Shown here: positions 43,506 to 51,642 of the stretch, in pieces
Layout of the letters: every line of letters begins with the position of its first letter
Numbering within the stretch: the stretch's first letter is position 1
Assembly: GCA_903923925.1 (NCBI GenBank)
Contig: CAIXZF010000028.1
Span: forward strand, 1 to 60,927
Length of the DNA stretch: 60,927 nt
Reading direction: 5' to 3'
Source of the DNA: an uncultured Bacteroidales bacterium
GTDB lineage: Bacteria; Bacteroidota; Bacteroidia; Bacteroidales; CAIXZF01
Program-made: the position numbers and the translations under genes
The notes under the pieces: model-generated
The model's database searches: none
Seen by the model: the letters and a program-made list of their open reading frames with translations, nothing else
Told to the model about the DNA's origin: nothing

Positions 43506-44894
43506 TCAGATTTCCGGGAATGCCCTTAAAAGGCGTTTAAATTCATTGCCCCTTTCTTCGAAATTATAGAACCAATCATAACTTGCAGCTGCCGGAGATA
43601 GTAAACATACTTTTCCGGTGGCTGTTTTTGTTATGCCCAGCCTGACCACCTCAGCAAAATCTTTTGCAAGAAAGATTTTCTGGTTTTTATCCGCAATATT
43701 TCTGTATTCATCCTGCATCCGATTACCACACTCTCCCATAAAAATCAGATTTTCAATTGTACTGCTGCTCAGGTAATTCAGTAGATCGCTGTAATCCAAC
43801 CCCCGGTCCTTGCCTCCCAGAATTATAGTGTTTACCCCCGAAATCGCATGTATTGCAGCAAGTGCTGCTTCCGGAATGGTCGCAATTGAATCATTGTAAA
43901 AATCAATCTCGTTTATTTTTCCTATATATTCCAGCCGATGAGGCAAGGCACTGAAACTGCCAATTCCCTCTTCAATTTTCTCATCGCTGATGCCGGCTAT
44001 TTTACAATAACTGATTGCAGCCATCAGGTTAAGAACATTATGCACCCCAGCCAGCGATCGCTTTCCTGACAGCTCATATACAGCTTGCCTGGCTTTACCT
44101 TGCTGCCATATGATGAATCCTTCCTCCTGATAACAGCTGATACCGATTGTTTTTGTGTCGGAATACGGGAATTTCAAACTTTTTACTGAATGAAGATTTA
44201 TCAGCTTGTTTATGATGGGATTTTCATTGAAATAAATAAAATAATCCTCAGGCTGCTGATACCTTACAATATTGAATTTTGCCTCCTGATAGGCTTCATA
44301 AGAATCATAATGATCAAGATGCTCCCGGAAAACATTAAGCAATATAGCATATTTGGGAGAAACTCTCAGCCGTTCAAGCTGATGTGATGATAACTCATTA
44401 ACAATGATTGTTTCTGAATTAATCTCATCCAGCATTTCAAAAGGAGGGAGCCCGATATTACCCACTAAAAGTACATTGCTTGTTACACCTTTAAGGATAT
44501 GATATATAAGACTTGAGGTTGTGCTTTTTCCTTTGGTCCCCGTTATTCCTATTATCTGATTTCTGAAACTGCGGATGAAGATGTCGGCTTGAGATTGCAC
44601 AATTTCTCTGTCAATTGTTTCAGGAAGTTCACTGAAAGGTATTCCCGGACTCTTTATTATCAATCCAACACTTAATGCATCAGCACAATACTCATTTCCT
44701 AATCTGAGTATTAAATGACTATCGTTGGCAAGCTCCTGATAGATTTCGCACAGTTCAGGGTTCTTATCTCCTATGATCAGATCCTGATCCGGAAAAAACT
44801 TCCTTATCTGCCTGTACGTCGATTGCCCTTCTTTTCCGAATCCAAGTATCAGAACTCTTTTCCCTTTTATCAGTTCACCCAGGTAATCTGTCAT
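43506..44894 (-). CDS. murD2: MurD-type ligase, probable MurD2 (UDP-MurNAc-L-Ala--L-Glu ligase)
   Basis: 462 residues. N-terminal Rossmann domain (GKRVLILGFGKEGQSTYRQI), P-loop ITGTKGKSTTSSLIYHIL (about 116-134), NELSSHQLERL, LNVFREHLDHYDSYEAYQEAK and the C-terminal NDSIATIPEAALAAI and ILGGKDRGLDYSDL. All are MurD-like. It overlaps the MurL gene by 20 bp and is away from a division/cell-wall cluster, which points to MurD2, the ligase that adds L-Glu (not D-Glu) in the route found in Xanthomonas. Assignment of L-Glu specificity is inference from the neighbour; a canonical murD elsewhere could not be checked. Confidence 0.8.
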   Translation of the reverse strand: MTDYLGELIKGKRVLILGFGKEGQSTYRQIRKFFPDQDLIIGDKNPELCEIYQELANDSHLILRLGNEYCADALSVGLIIKSPGIPFSELPETIDREIVQSQADIFIRSFRNQIIGITGTKGKSTTSSLIYHILKGVTSNVLLVGNIGLPPFEMLDEINSETIIVNELSSHQLERLRVSPKYAILLNVFREHLDHYDSYEAYQEAKFNIVRYQQPEDYFIYFNENPIINKLINLHSVKSLKFPYSDTKTIGISCYQEEGFIIWQQGKARQAVYELSGKRSLAGVHNVLNLMAAISYCKIAGISDEKIEEGIGSFSALPHRLEYIGKINEIDFYNDSIATIPEAALAAIHAISGVNTIILGGKDRGLDYSDLLNYLSSSTIENLIFMGECGNRMQDEYRNIADKNQKIFLAKDFAEVVRLGITKTATGKVCLLSPAAASYDWFYNFEERGNEFKRLLRAFPEI

Positions 44895-46278
44895 ACAATG
44901 CAGCTGTTAATTTTGTAATCAAACTCTGGCTTAGAAAATGTTCCTCGTTCAGTTCTCTCAGAAAAGCACTGAAATCTGTATGTTGATAATCAATATATTG
45001 CTTACTTTGTTCATAGTCGGCTAATAGTAAAGGTAAAGTTTTTCCTTTCCGCTTTTTTAGTATTTCAACCAGGGCAATATTCACTTCGTCAATAGTCCCT
45101 ATACATTCGAAGGGCTTCTCAGCCGAAATGCCACAAAGTTTATGGAGGTCAGGCAACAGATTTTTATCCTTGAACATCTCTTTCCCGAATATTTTATTGA
45201 TGGATTCTTCTGGTAAAAACGGCGAAAGAATTATCGCTGCAAACAAGCATTTTGAACAATTGCCACACCATATATCTTCTTTACTTCCTGCGTTACAACT
45301 CCTGAAAACCTGGTGGTACTGGAGAAATGATGAAAACAATGCTGCAATCTGCAGTTCATTGAGTGGTCTGAGGAAGCTCAAATACTCAAAGCTCTCTGAA
45401 ATATATGTTTTGTAATATTCTCTGAAGGATCTCTCAAAGCTTATCGACTTGGAATATTGGTGATTTACAGTTGTTCCCGGAATGCTTGGCTCATTCGCAC
45501 TTGATTCATTCGACAGATAAATATACTTACTGTCTGTAAGGTAAGCACCCATCAGGCTGATCATCCCCAGCAAGGCTGAAAATGGTGTATGTCCGTTCAG
45601 AAAGCCGTTCTTGTTCATTTCCAGCAACTGGGGATCTATGCTTCTATTAATTACAACTGCTTCCTCCAGAGAGTAACCAGCACATAAAATGCTGTCACGT
45701 ATGGCTTTACGCGGATTTAAGACAAATGGCCTGCAAATTGTTTCACCTTTCATCAGTTCCAGTGTTACTGCCGAATCTTTCCCTCCGCCCACTGGAATCA
45801 GCCCTTGGTTTTCAGGAAGAAAATCCTGTTTCTGATGCTGAACTCCTTCATTCGCTTCAATAGTCATGAATGAATCTATACTCGTTTTAATGCCATTCGT
45901 ATAGAAGAATTCTCCCAGACCATTATAATATACATCTTTTAGCCATTTTAGCTGTATCGCATCAAGTTTTCCTGCTTTAATCAATACGTGTGGACAGCAA
46001 GCTGCTTTCCAATAGCTGATCAGTTCTATCAGCCCGATGTGAAATACAATATTCCTGAATAGCTCGTCATTATTCAGATTAAGTATCAGTTTCCTGTTAT
46101 AGAAATCTTTAATTGGAATCCTTAAAACAGGTGAGAATGTGTAAGAATCTCCAATTTTGAATTCAAATGTTATGGAGATTTCATTCCCTTCAAGAGCGTA
46201 AAAATACTTTTCATATGTAAACACTTCAAAATTCTTCCGAAGTTGTTGAAAGATTTCAGGTTGTGAGGTCAGAAGCAT
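44875..46278 (-). CDS. murL: MurL-type UDP-MurNAc-L-Ala-L-Glu epimerase
   Basis: 467 residues. Key motif IPVGGGKDSAVTLELMKGE (about 162-180), an ATP PP-loop-like signature, with RPFVLNPRKAIRDS, YIYLSNESSANEPSIPGTTV, and a C-terminal Cys-rich WCGNCSKCLFAAIILSPFL. This layout fits the family that includes MurL, which epimerises the terminal L-Glu of UDP-MurNAc-L-Ala-L-Glu to D-Glu using ATP. The 20-bp overlap with the MurD-type ligase supports the pairing. The family was long annotated only as hypothetical. Confidence 0.78.
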   Translation of the reverse strand: MLLTSQPEIFQQLRKNFEVFTYEKYFYALEGNEISITFEFKIGDSYTFSPVLRIPIKDFYNRKLILNLNNDELFRNIVFHIGLIELISYWKAACCPHVLIKAGKLDAIQLKWLKDVYYNGLGEFFYTNGIKTSIDSFMTIEANEGVQHQKQDFLPENQGLIPVGGGKDSAVTLELMKGETICRPFVLNPRKAIRDSILCAGYSLEEAVVINRSIDPQLLEMNKNGFLNGHTPFSALLGMISLMGAYLTDSKYIYLSNESSANEPSIPGTTVNHQYSKSISFERSFREYYKTYISESFEYLSFLRPLNELQIAALFSSFLQYHQVFRSCNAGSKEDIWCGNCSKCLFAAIILSPFLPEESINKIFGKEMFKDKNLLPDLHKLCGISAEKPFECIGTIDEVNIALVEILKKRKGKTLPLLLADYEQSKQYIDYQHTDFSAFLRELNEEHFLSQSLITKLTAALYDRLPG

Positions 46279-46292
46279 CAGTGGCTTGGTAT

Positions 46293-46300
46293 TATATTTG
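46293..46300 (+). promoter_or_regulatory. Possible -7 element for yqgE
   Basis: TATATTTG fits the -7 consensus, but the ATG is 66 bp downstream and no -33 TTG is at the usual distance, so the call is weak. Confidence 0.35.
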
Positions 46301-46365
46301 CAAAATGTATTTTAGTCAAAAATAGATATTCCTTTTTTACGTTTAACGATAAATTCTAAAAGAGC

Positions 46366-46923
46366 ATGGAAAGCCTTAAACCTGTATGTGGTACATTTCT
46401 AATTTCGGAGCCTTCACTTCAGGATTTTTATTTCAGGAAATCTGTGGTTTTACTTGCCGAACATAATGAGGAGGGTGCATTCGGACTTATTGTAAATAAG
46501 CCGGTTAGCGTCAAATTATCCGAAATCGTAAAAGACTTTCCCATTTTTGAATCCCCTGTATATCTCGGTGGACCTGTTAAAACCGACAGCCTTTTTTATC
46601 TGCATACCTGCGGAGATATTATTGAAAACAGCATGAAAATTCTTGATGGCTTGTTTTGGGGTGGCGATATTGATCAAATCAGGGAATTAATTGAGCAAGG
46701 TAAAGTAAAACCTCAGCAAATCCGGTTTTTTATTGGCTATTCAGGCTGGTCCTCAAAACAACTTGACGAAGAAATTGAGTTGAAATCCTGGATAATTTCC
46801 AAGGCAAAGCTAAATCAGGTGATAACGGATAAGCCAGAAAATTTGTGGGGTGAAATTCTCCGTTCTCTTGGCGGGGAATACAAGCTCTGGGCAAATTATC
46901 CTGCAGACGTAAACATGAATTAG
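46366..46923 (+). CDS. YqgE/AlgH family protein
   Basis: 185 residues. Family pattern: GTFLISEPSLQDFYFRKSVV at the N-terminus, then EEGAFGLIVNKPV, VYLGGPVKTDSLFYLH, and the C-terminal RFFIGYSGWSSKQLDEEI. AlgH/YqgE proteins are small cytoplasmic proteins with a structural link to redox regulation, but no agreed biochemical activity. Divergent from murL, convergent with the rhomboid gene. Confidence 0.93.
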   Translation: MESLKPVCGTFLISEPSLQDFYFRKSVVLLAEHNEEGAFGLIVNKPVSVKLSEIVKDFPIFESPVYLGGPVKTDSLFYLHTCGDIIENSMKILDGLFWGGDIDQIRELIEQGKVKPQQIRFFIGYSGWSSKQLDEEIELKSWIISKAKLNQVITDKPENLWGEILRSLGGEYKLWANYPADVNMN

Positions 46924-46925
46924 AA

Positions 46926-47540
46926 TCAGCCACCATTTCCCGAAATCATACTTATAAACCGCATTGCCAGTGAGGGTTGGAGCGCAATAGTAAACAAGAC
47001 TCCGAAAATGGCACCCCAGAAATGGGCATCGTGCCCAATATTATCATGTCCCTTTTTAGCCATATACGCAGAATATATCAGGTAAATAATCCCGAATAAA
47101 AATGCCGGCATCGGAATCGGCAAAAACAGGAAACCCAGCTTTGCAAGCGGGTCGAGAACGATACTGGAGAAAACGATTGCTGAAACGGCGCCACTTGCTC
47201 CAACAGCATGATAATAGGGCTCATTTGAATAGCGTATATAGGAGGAAACAGAACTGAAAACGGTTCCTCCAACATACATTAGCACAAAATAATATGCAGC
47301 TTTTCCACCAAAGAAAAAGGCAAAATACTGTTCAACCTGCCTTCCGAACGAATATAACACAAACATATTTATTGCAAGATGCATCCAATCGGCATGTACA
47401 AGCGCATGTGTAAAGAAGCGGTACCATTGCTTCTCAGTGTGTATCATGTAAGGTGTGAAACGGAAACGGTAGTTTATGTCGCTGTTATTCAGTGCTATTA
47501 TCGAAACTAGTACGGTAAGAATTATTATATAAAGTGTCAT
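46926..47540 (-). CDS. Rhomboid-family intramembrane serine protease
   Basis: 204 residues, six membrane helices. Catalytic Ser in GASGAVSAIVF (about S116) and the catalytic His in HDAHFWGAIFGVL in the last helix. Conserved RFFTHALVHADWMHLAINMFVLYSFG gives the HxxxN oxyanion region. It would cleave membrane-anchored substrates; none is evident. Possibly transcribed with the downstream-lying genes of the minus strand (3 bp from the next gene). Confidence 0.93.
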   Translation of the reverse strand: MTLYIIILTVLVSIIALNNSDINYRFRFTPYMIHTEKQWYRFFTHALVHADWMHLAINMFVLYSFGRQVEQYFAFFFGGKAAYYFVLMYVGGTVFSSVSSYIRYSNEPYYHAVGASGAVSAIVFSSIVLDPLAKLGFLFLPIPMPAFLFGIIYLIYSAYMAKKGHDNIGHDAHFWGAIFGVLFTIALQPSLAMRFISMISGNGG

Positions 47541-47543
47541 CTG

Positions 47544-49034
47544 TTAGTTTGATTTCAGTTTGTAAAGATAAAACTTCTCATCTCCGCTTACATTCGTATC
47601 GGCTGCTTTAATCAGAGAATAGTTTGATAATCCGTCTTTCGATAATGGATATGGCAGCAGTAGTAATGCCGATTTCTTTACTTTGTTTCTTTCTTCAGCA
47701 ATCATAAGAATCTCATTCTCACTCAGCTTCCTGCCCGGTAAGTACTTATTATCCCAGTGAATAAAGGTGAAATAATCTTTTAATCCCGGATCCCAGAATT
47801 TCCAGCCCGGCAGATATGGCACAATGGCTGTAACAGTATGTACATTATAAGCAATTAGTTCATTTCCGGCAAACTGCTGATTTTTAATAACAAGGGACAT
47901 TTCTTCGGCACAGGAGAATTTTGTTTTGATGTCTGTTGTAATAGATGAAACCCCATAAAGCACAGAGGATGAAAGAGATATAATTAGAAAATAGGCAATA
48001 AAACTTCCCAGCCGCTCATGGAAACTCTGCTGAATCTTCCTGAAATTGAAAGCTTCTTTAAATCCCTCATAATTCCCAATCCAGAGCGTAAATACAAGAT
48101 ATATCAGTATAAATCCATAATGCCGCAGATAGCCTGAATGTTTAAAGGTGATGATCAGAAATAAGCCAGCAACAGAAAATGCAAAGAAGAAAAAATGTTC
48201 TTTTTCCTTAAAAAGATAAATCAGGATGAATAGGAAGAAAATGGTAAAAAATGCAAGCTCAGTCCAGTGTTTGAAGAAGAGGGTCATGCCGGGATTGCTC
48301 AAATAGGAAGGCATGAAGGCATCGCCGATTGCATTAAAAATCCAGGGCCAGTCAAATCCATTTGCCACGCCGGCTTTCCATGAATCAGCCGGTGGTAAAA
48401 GTTGTAGTGTAAAGGCAAGCATGCCTCCAAACATAATCAAAACGGGGAATATCAGGCCTTTCATTCTTTTTATTCCGTGTGAGATGCCGTAAATTTTGTA
48501 ATAATCAGCGATAAACAACAGGCAAAGTGCAAGTCCGGGGAAAAAGTTATGGGTATTTGTATTCATCAATAAGAGAACCAGAACAGCATAACTCAAAGGT
48601 CGCTTTAGCTTTTCTCTGTAGATTGATGCAATGCTGAAAAGAAATAAAATACTCAGGATATAGCTTCTGGCAATTATTGAATATTCATAAATCATATAAT
48701 ATGAAAAGATGAATAATATCTTAAATATCAGATGGAATGGTGATTTGTACAGAAAAATTGCAACAGCTGTAACCGCAATTCCCCAATGAATAAACTGCAT
48801 GGCAGGGTAGGGGATGCCAGCTTTTGCAAAGGGCATCAGAATGAAATGCCAGAGTGCAGGCGACCCATCATAACCCATCTCTCTGATCAAACCCAGAGGC
48901 GAAAGATCTCTTGCCAGCAGCCAGGCCTGTGCTTCATCACGCCAGGGTTCATGAAAAAATGCCGTGATCAGCGTGATCACGGCATATAGAAATAAAATGA
49001 TATGCTTGGCCGGTAATTCAGAATGGATTTTCAT
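47544..49034 (-). CDS. Polytopic membrane protein, GT-C glycosyltransferase-like
   Basis: 496 residues with about 11 membrane helices. The N-terminal loop EPWRDEAQAWLLARDLSPLG has the acidic pair typical of family 39-like (PMT/ArnT) GT-C enzymes, followed by YDGSPALWHFILMPFAK, also seen in this group. A C-terminal extracytoplasmic domain is small. The sugar donor would be a lipid-linked sugar; no substrate can be assigned. The neighbours on the minus strand (methyltransferase, GT2) also touch on glycoconjugate synthesis. Confidence 0.75.
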   Translation of the reverse strand: MKIHSELPAKHIILFLYAVITLITAFFHEPWRDEAQAWLLARDLSPLGLIREMGYDGSPALWHFILMPFAKAGIPYPAMQFIHWGIAVTAVAIFLYKSPFHLIFKILFIFSYYMIYEYSIIARSYILSILFLFSIASIYREKLKRPLSYAVLVLLLMNTNTHNFFPGLALCLLFIADYYKIYGISHGIKRMKGLIFPVLIMFGGMLAFTLQLLPPADSWKAGVANGFDWPWIFNAIGDAFMPSYLSNPGMTLFFKHWTELAFFTIFFLFILIYLFKEKEHFFFFAFSVAGLFLIITFKHSGYLRHYGFILIYLVFTLWIGNYEGFKEAFNFRKIQQSFHERLGSFIAYFLIISLSSSVLYGVSSITTDIKTKFSCAEEMSLVIKNQQFAGNELIAYNVHTVTAIVPYLPGWKFWDPGLKDYFTFIHWDNKYLPGRKLSENEILMIAEERNKVKKSALLLLPYPLSKDGLSNYSLIKAADTNVSGDEKFYLYKLKSN

Positions 49035-49049
49035 TCCGGCTTATCAGTA

Positions 49050-49859
49050 TTAAGGTTTTGCTGTAGTGTAAACAATCTCTGATCCAAACATACTGTGAGG
49101 AATGAGATAAACAGCCAGCATAATAATAGCTGCTGCAAAAGCCCAGCCACGATTGGCCGGATTCTTACGTAAGCGGATAACTGCAACCACCCAGGCAATA
49201 AAGGCAAATAAGGTCTTGTTATCTGTAAGATCGTGACCAAAAGGCCATCCTGTCCAATATGCATCAAAGGCAAATTTCTGAACAATAGGTCCTAAAATCA
49301 TCCCGCTTAAGGCAAAACTTAACACACACCAGAGTGCAATTTTATAGGTGTCTGGACCTTTAAAATAGGCTTCAACTGCTGCTCTTACAGAGAATACCAT
49401 CGCCAGGAAAATAAAAATAATGTGAGGAATCATTATGTATGCAGGAACATCGCCTTTGTACCTGAGAACTGCAGGTTTTTCGTTTAGTTTGAATTCCTGA
49501 CCTTTTGAAATAAGTGTAACATGATAAGCTATTTTTCCGGCAGGAGCCTGATGCGGTAACAAGGCAATAAGCTTGTCGCCTTCTCTTAGCATTGCAGCAG
49601 TGGTCCATTCATCATCGCTTTTATAGCGTTTGAACATATAGCTGCCTTTAACCGAGGTATCTGCTATGTTTACTTCCACTTTTGCATCGCCTGCACCGCC
49701 CCAGGTACGAATAAGGCTGTATTTAATATTCTGTCCGTTAACTTCTGTCTTGCCCCTTACCGGATATGTTGGTCCGGTGGTTCGCTGATACATGGCTATT
49801 CCTACCATGAAAATAAAGGAAAATATCCATAACAGGATAGATCTGTTTTTGATGCTCAT
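49050..49859 (-). CDS. Membrane protein of unknown function with exposed N-terminal domain
   Basis: 269 residues. Membrane helix at the N-terminus (SILLWIFSFIFMVGIAMYQ), an extracytoplasmic beta-rich domain (25-135: TGPTYPVRGKTEVNGQ, RTWGGAGDAKVEVNIADTS), then four C-terminal helices. The pattern resembles a widespread but unnamed Bacteroidota membrane protein. No catalytic motif is visible. 15 bp from the next gene. Confidence 0.75.
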   Translation of the reverse strand: MSIKNRSILLWIFSFIFMVGIAMYQRTTGPTYPVRGKTEVNGQNIKYSLIRTWGGAGDAKVEVNIADTSVKGSYMFKRYKSDDEWTTAAMLREGDKLIALLPHQAPAGKIAYHVTLISKGQEFKLNEKPAVLRYKGDVPAYIMIPHIIFIFLAMVFSVRAAVEAYFKGPDTYKIALWCVLSFALSGMILGPIVQKFAFDAYWTGWPFGHDLTDNKTLFAFIAWVVAVIRLRKNPANRGWAFAAAIIMLAVYLIPHSMFGSEIVYTTAKP

Positions 49860-49878
49860 CGTTCTACTGTGTTAAAAT

Positions 49879-50853
49879 TTAATGTTTGATAAATATAAAC
49901 TCAACTGTTGCACTATTCTTTAACAATCCTGAGGCATAATCGGTCAGGATAAATATTGGAAAAAGTGCCAAAAATACTATTTTTTGCATAAGAATTGAGA
50001 ATTTCCCGTATTCGGGAGCATAAACCGTGTTTCCTTTCAGCCGCTCAAAAAGTACTTCCCGCTTCTTTAATATACTGTTCAGAAAGCTTTGTACGAATCC
50101 ATAAGGATTCTGTTCTGTTGATATCCATGTGGTCTTCTTTAGCTCATAACCGCGGGTTTTCATCATTCTTATGAAATCATCCGGAGCAAAAAAGAAGAGG
50201 TGCCTCGGAGGGTCAAGATGTAACCAGCGGCCTTTAAACATGCGACTTTGCAGACTTGCAATATTGGGGAAAGATGCCATGAAAATTCCGCCGGATTTCA
50301 ATATTTCATCAACTATATCAAGAGTTTGCTGTGGTTCTGCCAGATGTTCAAAAACATGGAACATAGTAACAGCATCCATTGATCCCTTCCCGAAATCGCC
50401 TTTTCCAAGGGTGCCGGTTTTTAATTGAATTTCCGATAACCTTGATGCTCTGTTGGCTGAATTTCCTGCAAGCTCTGTTCCATTGAGCGTGAAATTGCCG
50501 TAATTCAACAGGTATTTCAGGAAACGGCCGTTTCCGCAGCCAATATCAAGTACGTTGCTTCCTGGTTTAAGCATTCTGCCTAATCTCCTCGCCCGCCCCA
50601 TTCTGAAACTGTCAAGTACTTTCTCAACCAGTGGCGATTTAAACTTTTCTTCCTTCGACCCGTAATAGGTATCGTCATAAGCCCTTGAAAGCATCGCCTC
50701 ATCTGGCCTTGGCGAAATAAAGTAAGCCTTGCAATGATCACACTGATTTAGCATAAAGAAATTGCCGAAAATGTCATTAACAGGATAAAGAATCCTGCTT
50801 CCGGTAAGTTTGCAATACCCGCAGAGGGTCGAATTATCCTTACTGTTTTGCAT
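49879..50853 (-). CDS. Class I SAM-dependent methyltransferase with N-terminal zinc-ribbon
   Basis: 324 residues. The N-terminal 40 residues contain CGYCKLTGSRILYPV and CDHCKAYFISPRP, a zinc-ribbon pair common in methyltransferases of lipid and glycan clusters. The SAM motif is VLDIGCGNGRFLKYL (about 97-112), followed by DAVTMFHVFEHLAEP. A C-terminal hydrophobic segment (LFPIFILTDYASGLL) may attach to the membrane. It overlaps the GT2 gene by 14 bp, so the two probably act on one lipid-linked or surface glycan. Confidence 0.85.
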   Translation of the reverse strand: MQNSKDNSTLCGYCKLTGSRILYPVNDIFGNFFMLNQCDHCKAYFISPRPDEAMLSRAYDDTYYGSKEEKFKSPLVEKVLDSFRMGRARRLGRMLKPGSNVLDIGCGNGRFLKYLLNYGNFTLNGTELAGNSANRASRLSEIQLKTGTLGKGDFGKGSMDAVTMFHVFEHLAEPQQTLDIVDEILKSGGIFMASFPNIASLQSRMFKGRWLHLDPPRHLFFFAPDDFIRMMKTRGYELKKTTWISTEQNPYGFVQSFLNSILKKREVLFERLKGNTVYAPEYGKFSILMQKIVFLALFPIFILTDYASGLLKNSATVEFIFIKH

Positions 50854-51598
50854 GCTGGCTCCTGAAAATCCGATGATTTATGATTCCTCTCTTCTGCAGA
50901 AAATACTGAACGGAAGTTTTCAGAACCCCCAGCCCGTAAATACTGCTCCTTCTGAAATTTATTGATGAGCCTTCCTCAAAATACTTAGTCGGACAGGTTA
51001 TCTCGGCGATCTCAAATCCATGATAGAATACCTGTGCCAGCATCTGGTTATCGAATACGAAATCATCTGAATTAGCCTTGTAGCTTATTGTTTCCAATAC
51101 TTCTCTTGAAAAAGCCCTGTATCCTGTATGATATTCGGAGAGTTTCTGGTTTAAAAGCAGATTCTGAGATAAGGTTAGCACCCTGTTCGACAGATATTTG
51201 TAAAATGGCATGCCGCCTTTTAATGCCCCTTTTCCAAGAATTCTTGAGCCGAGTACTACCGGATACAATTCTGCTGCAATAATATTCGCCATTGCAGGAA
51301 TTAACTTTGGGGTATACTGATAATCAGGATGCACCATTATAACAATGTTGGCACCTAACTCAAGTGCTTTATCATAACAGCTTTTCTGATTTCCACCGTA
51401 GCCCATGTTTTTTTCATGCCGGATAATGTGTTTTATGCCAATTCTCTCAGCTACCTGCACAGTGTCATCCATGCTGGCATCATCCACAATAACAACATCA
51501 TCCACAATATCAAAGGGTATTTCCCTGTATGTATCTTCCAGCGTTTTTGCAGCATTATAGGCAGGAAATACAACGATTATTTTTTTACCACTTAGCAT
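50840..51598 (-). CDS. Family 2 glycosyltransferase (dolichol-phosphate mannose synthase-like)
   Basis: 252 residues from ATG 51598 (MLSGKKIIVVFPAYNAAKTL); the frame to TTG 51607 is unlikely. GT-A motifs: VVFPAYNAAKTLEDTYREI, VDDVVIVDDASMDDTV, IIRHEKNMGYGGNQKSC and VMVHPDYQYTP (DxD-like Asp-Tyr region). No membrane helix, so it is a peripheral enzyme acting at the membrane with a nucleotide sugar. It is the first gene of the overlapping pair with the methyltransferase. Confidence 0.9.
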   Translation of the reverse strand: MLSGKKIIVVFPAYNAAKTLEDTYREIPFDIVDDVVIVDDASMDDTVQVAERIGIKHIIRHEKNMGYGGNQKSCYDKALELGANIVIMVHPDYQYTPKLIPAMANIIAAELYPVVLGSRILGKGALKGGMPFYKYLSNRVLTLSQNLLLNQKLSEYHTGYRAFSREVLETISYKANSDDFVFDNQMLAQVFYHGFEIAEITCPTKYFEEGSSINFRRSSIYGLGVLKTSVQYFLQKRGIINHRIFRSQHAKQ

Positions 51599-51642
51599 TA
51601 CTATCAAATTAGGTGATACCTGCGATTTTTAAACAGTTTTTT

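Noticed and set aside
43506-44894. Annotation as ordinary murD of the division cluster
   Set aside because: No dcw genes are near and it overlaps a MurL-type gene, so MurD2 is more likely, although L-Glu specificity is not proved.
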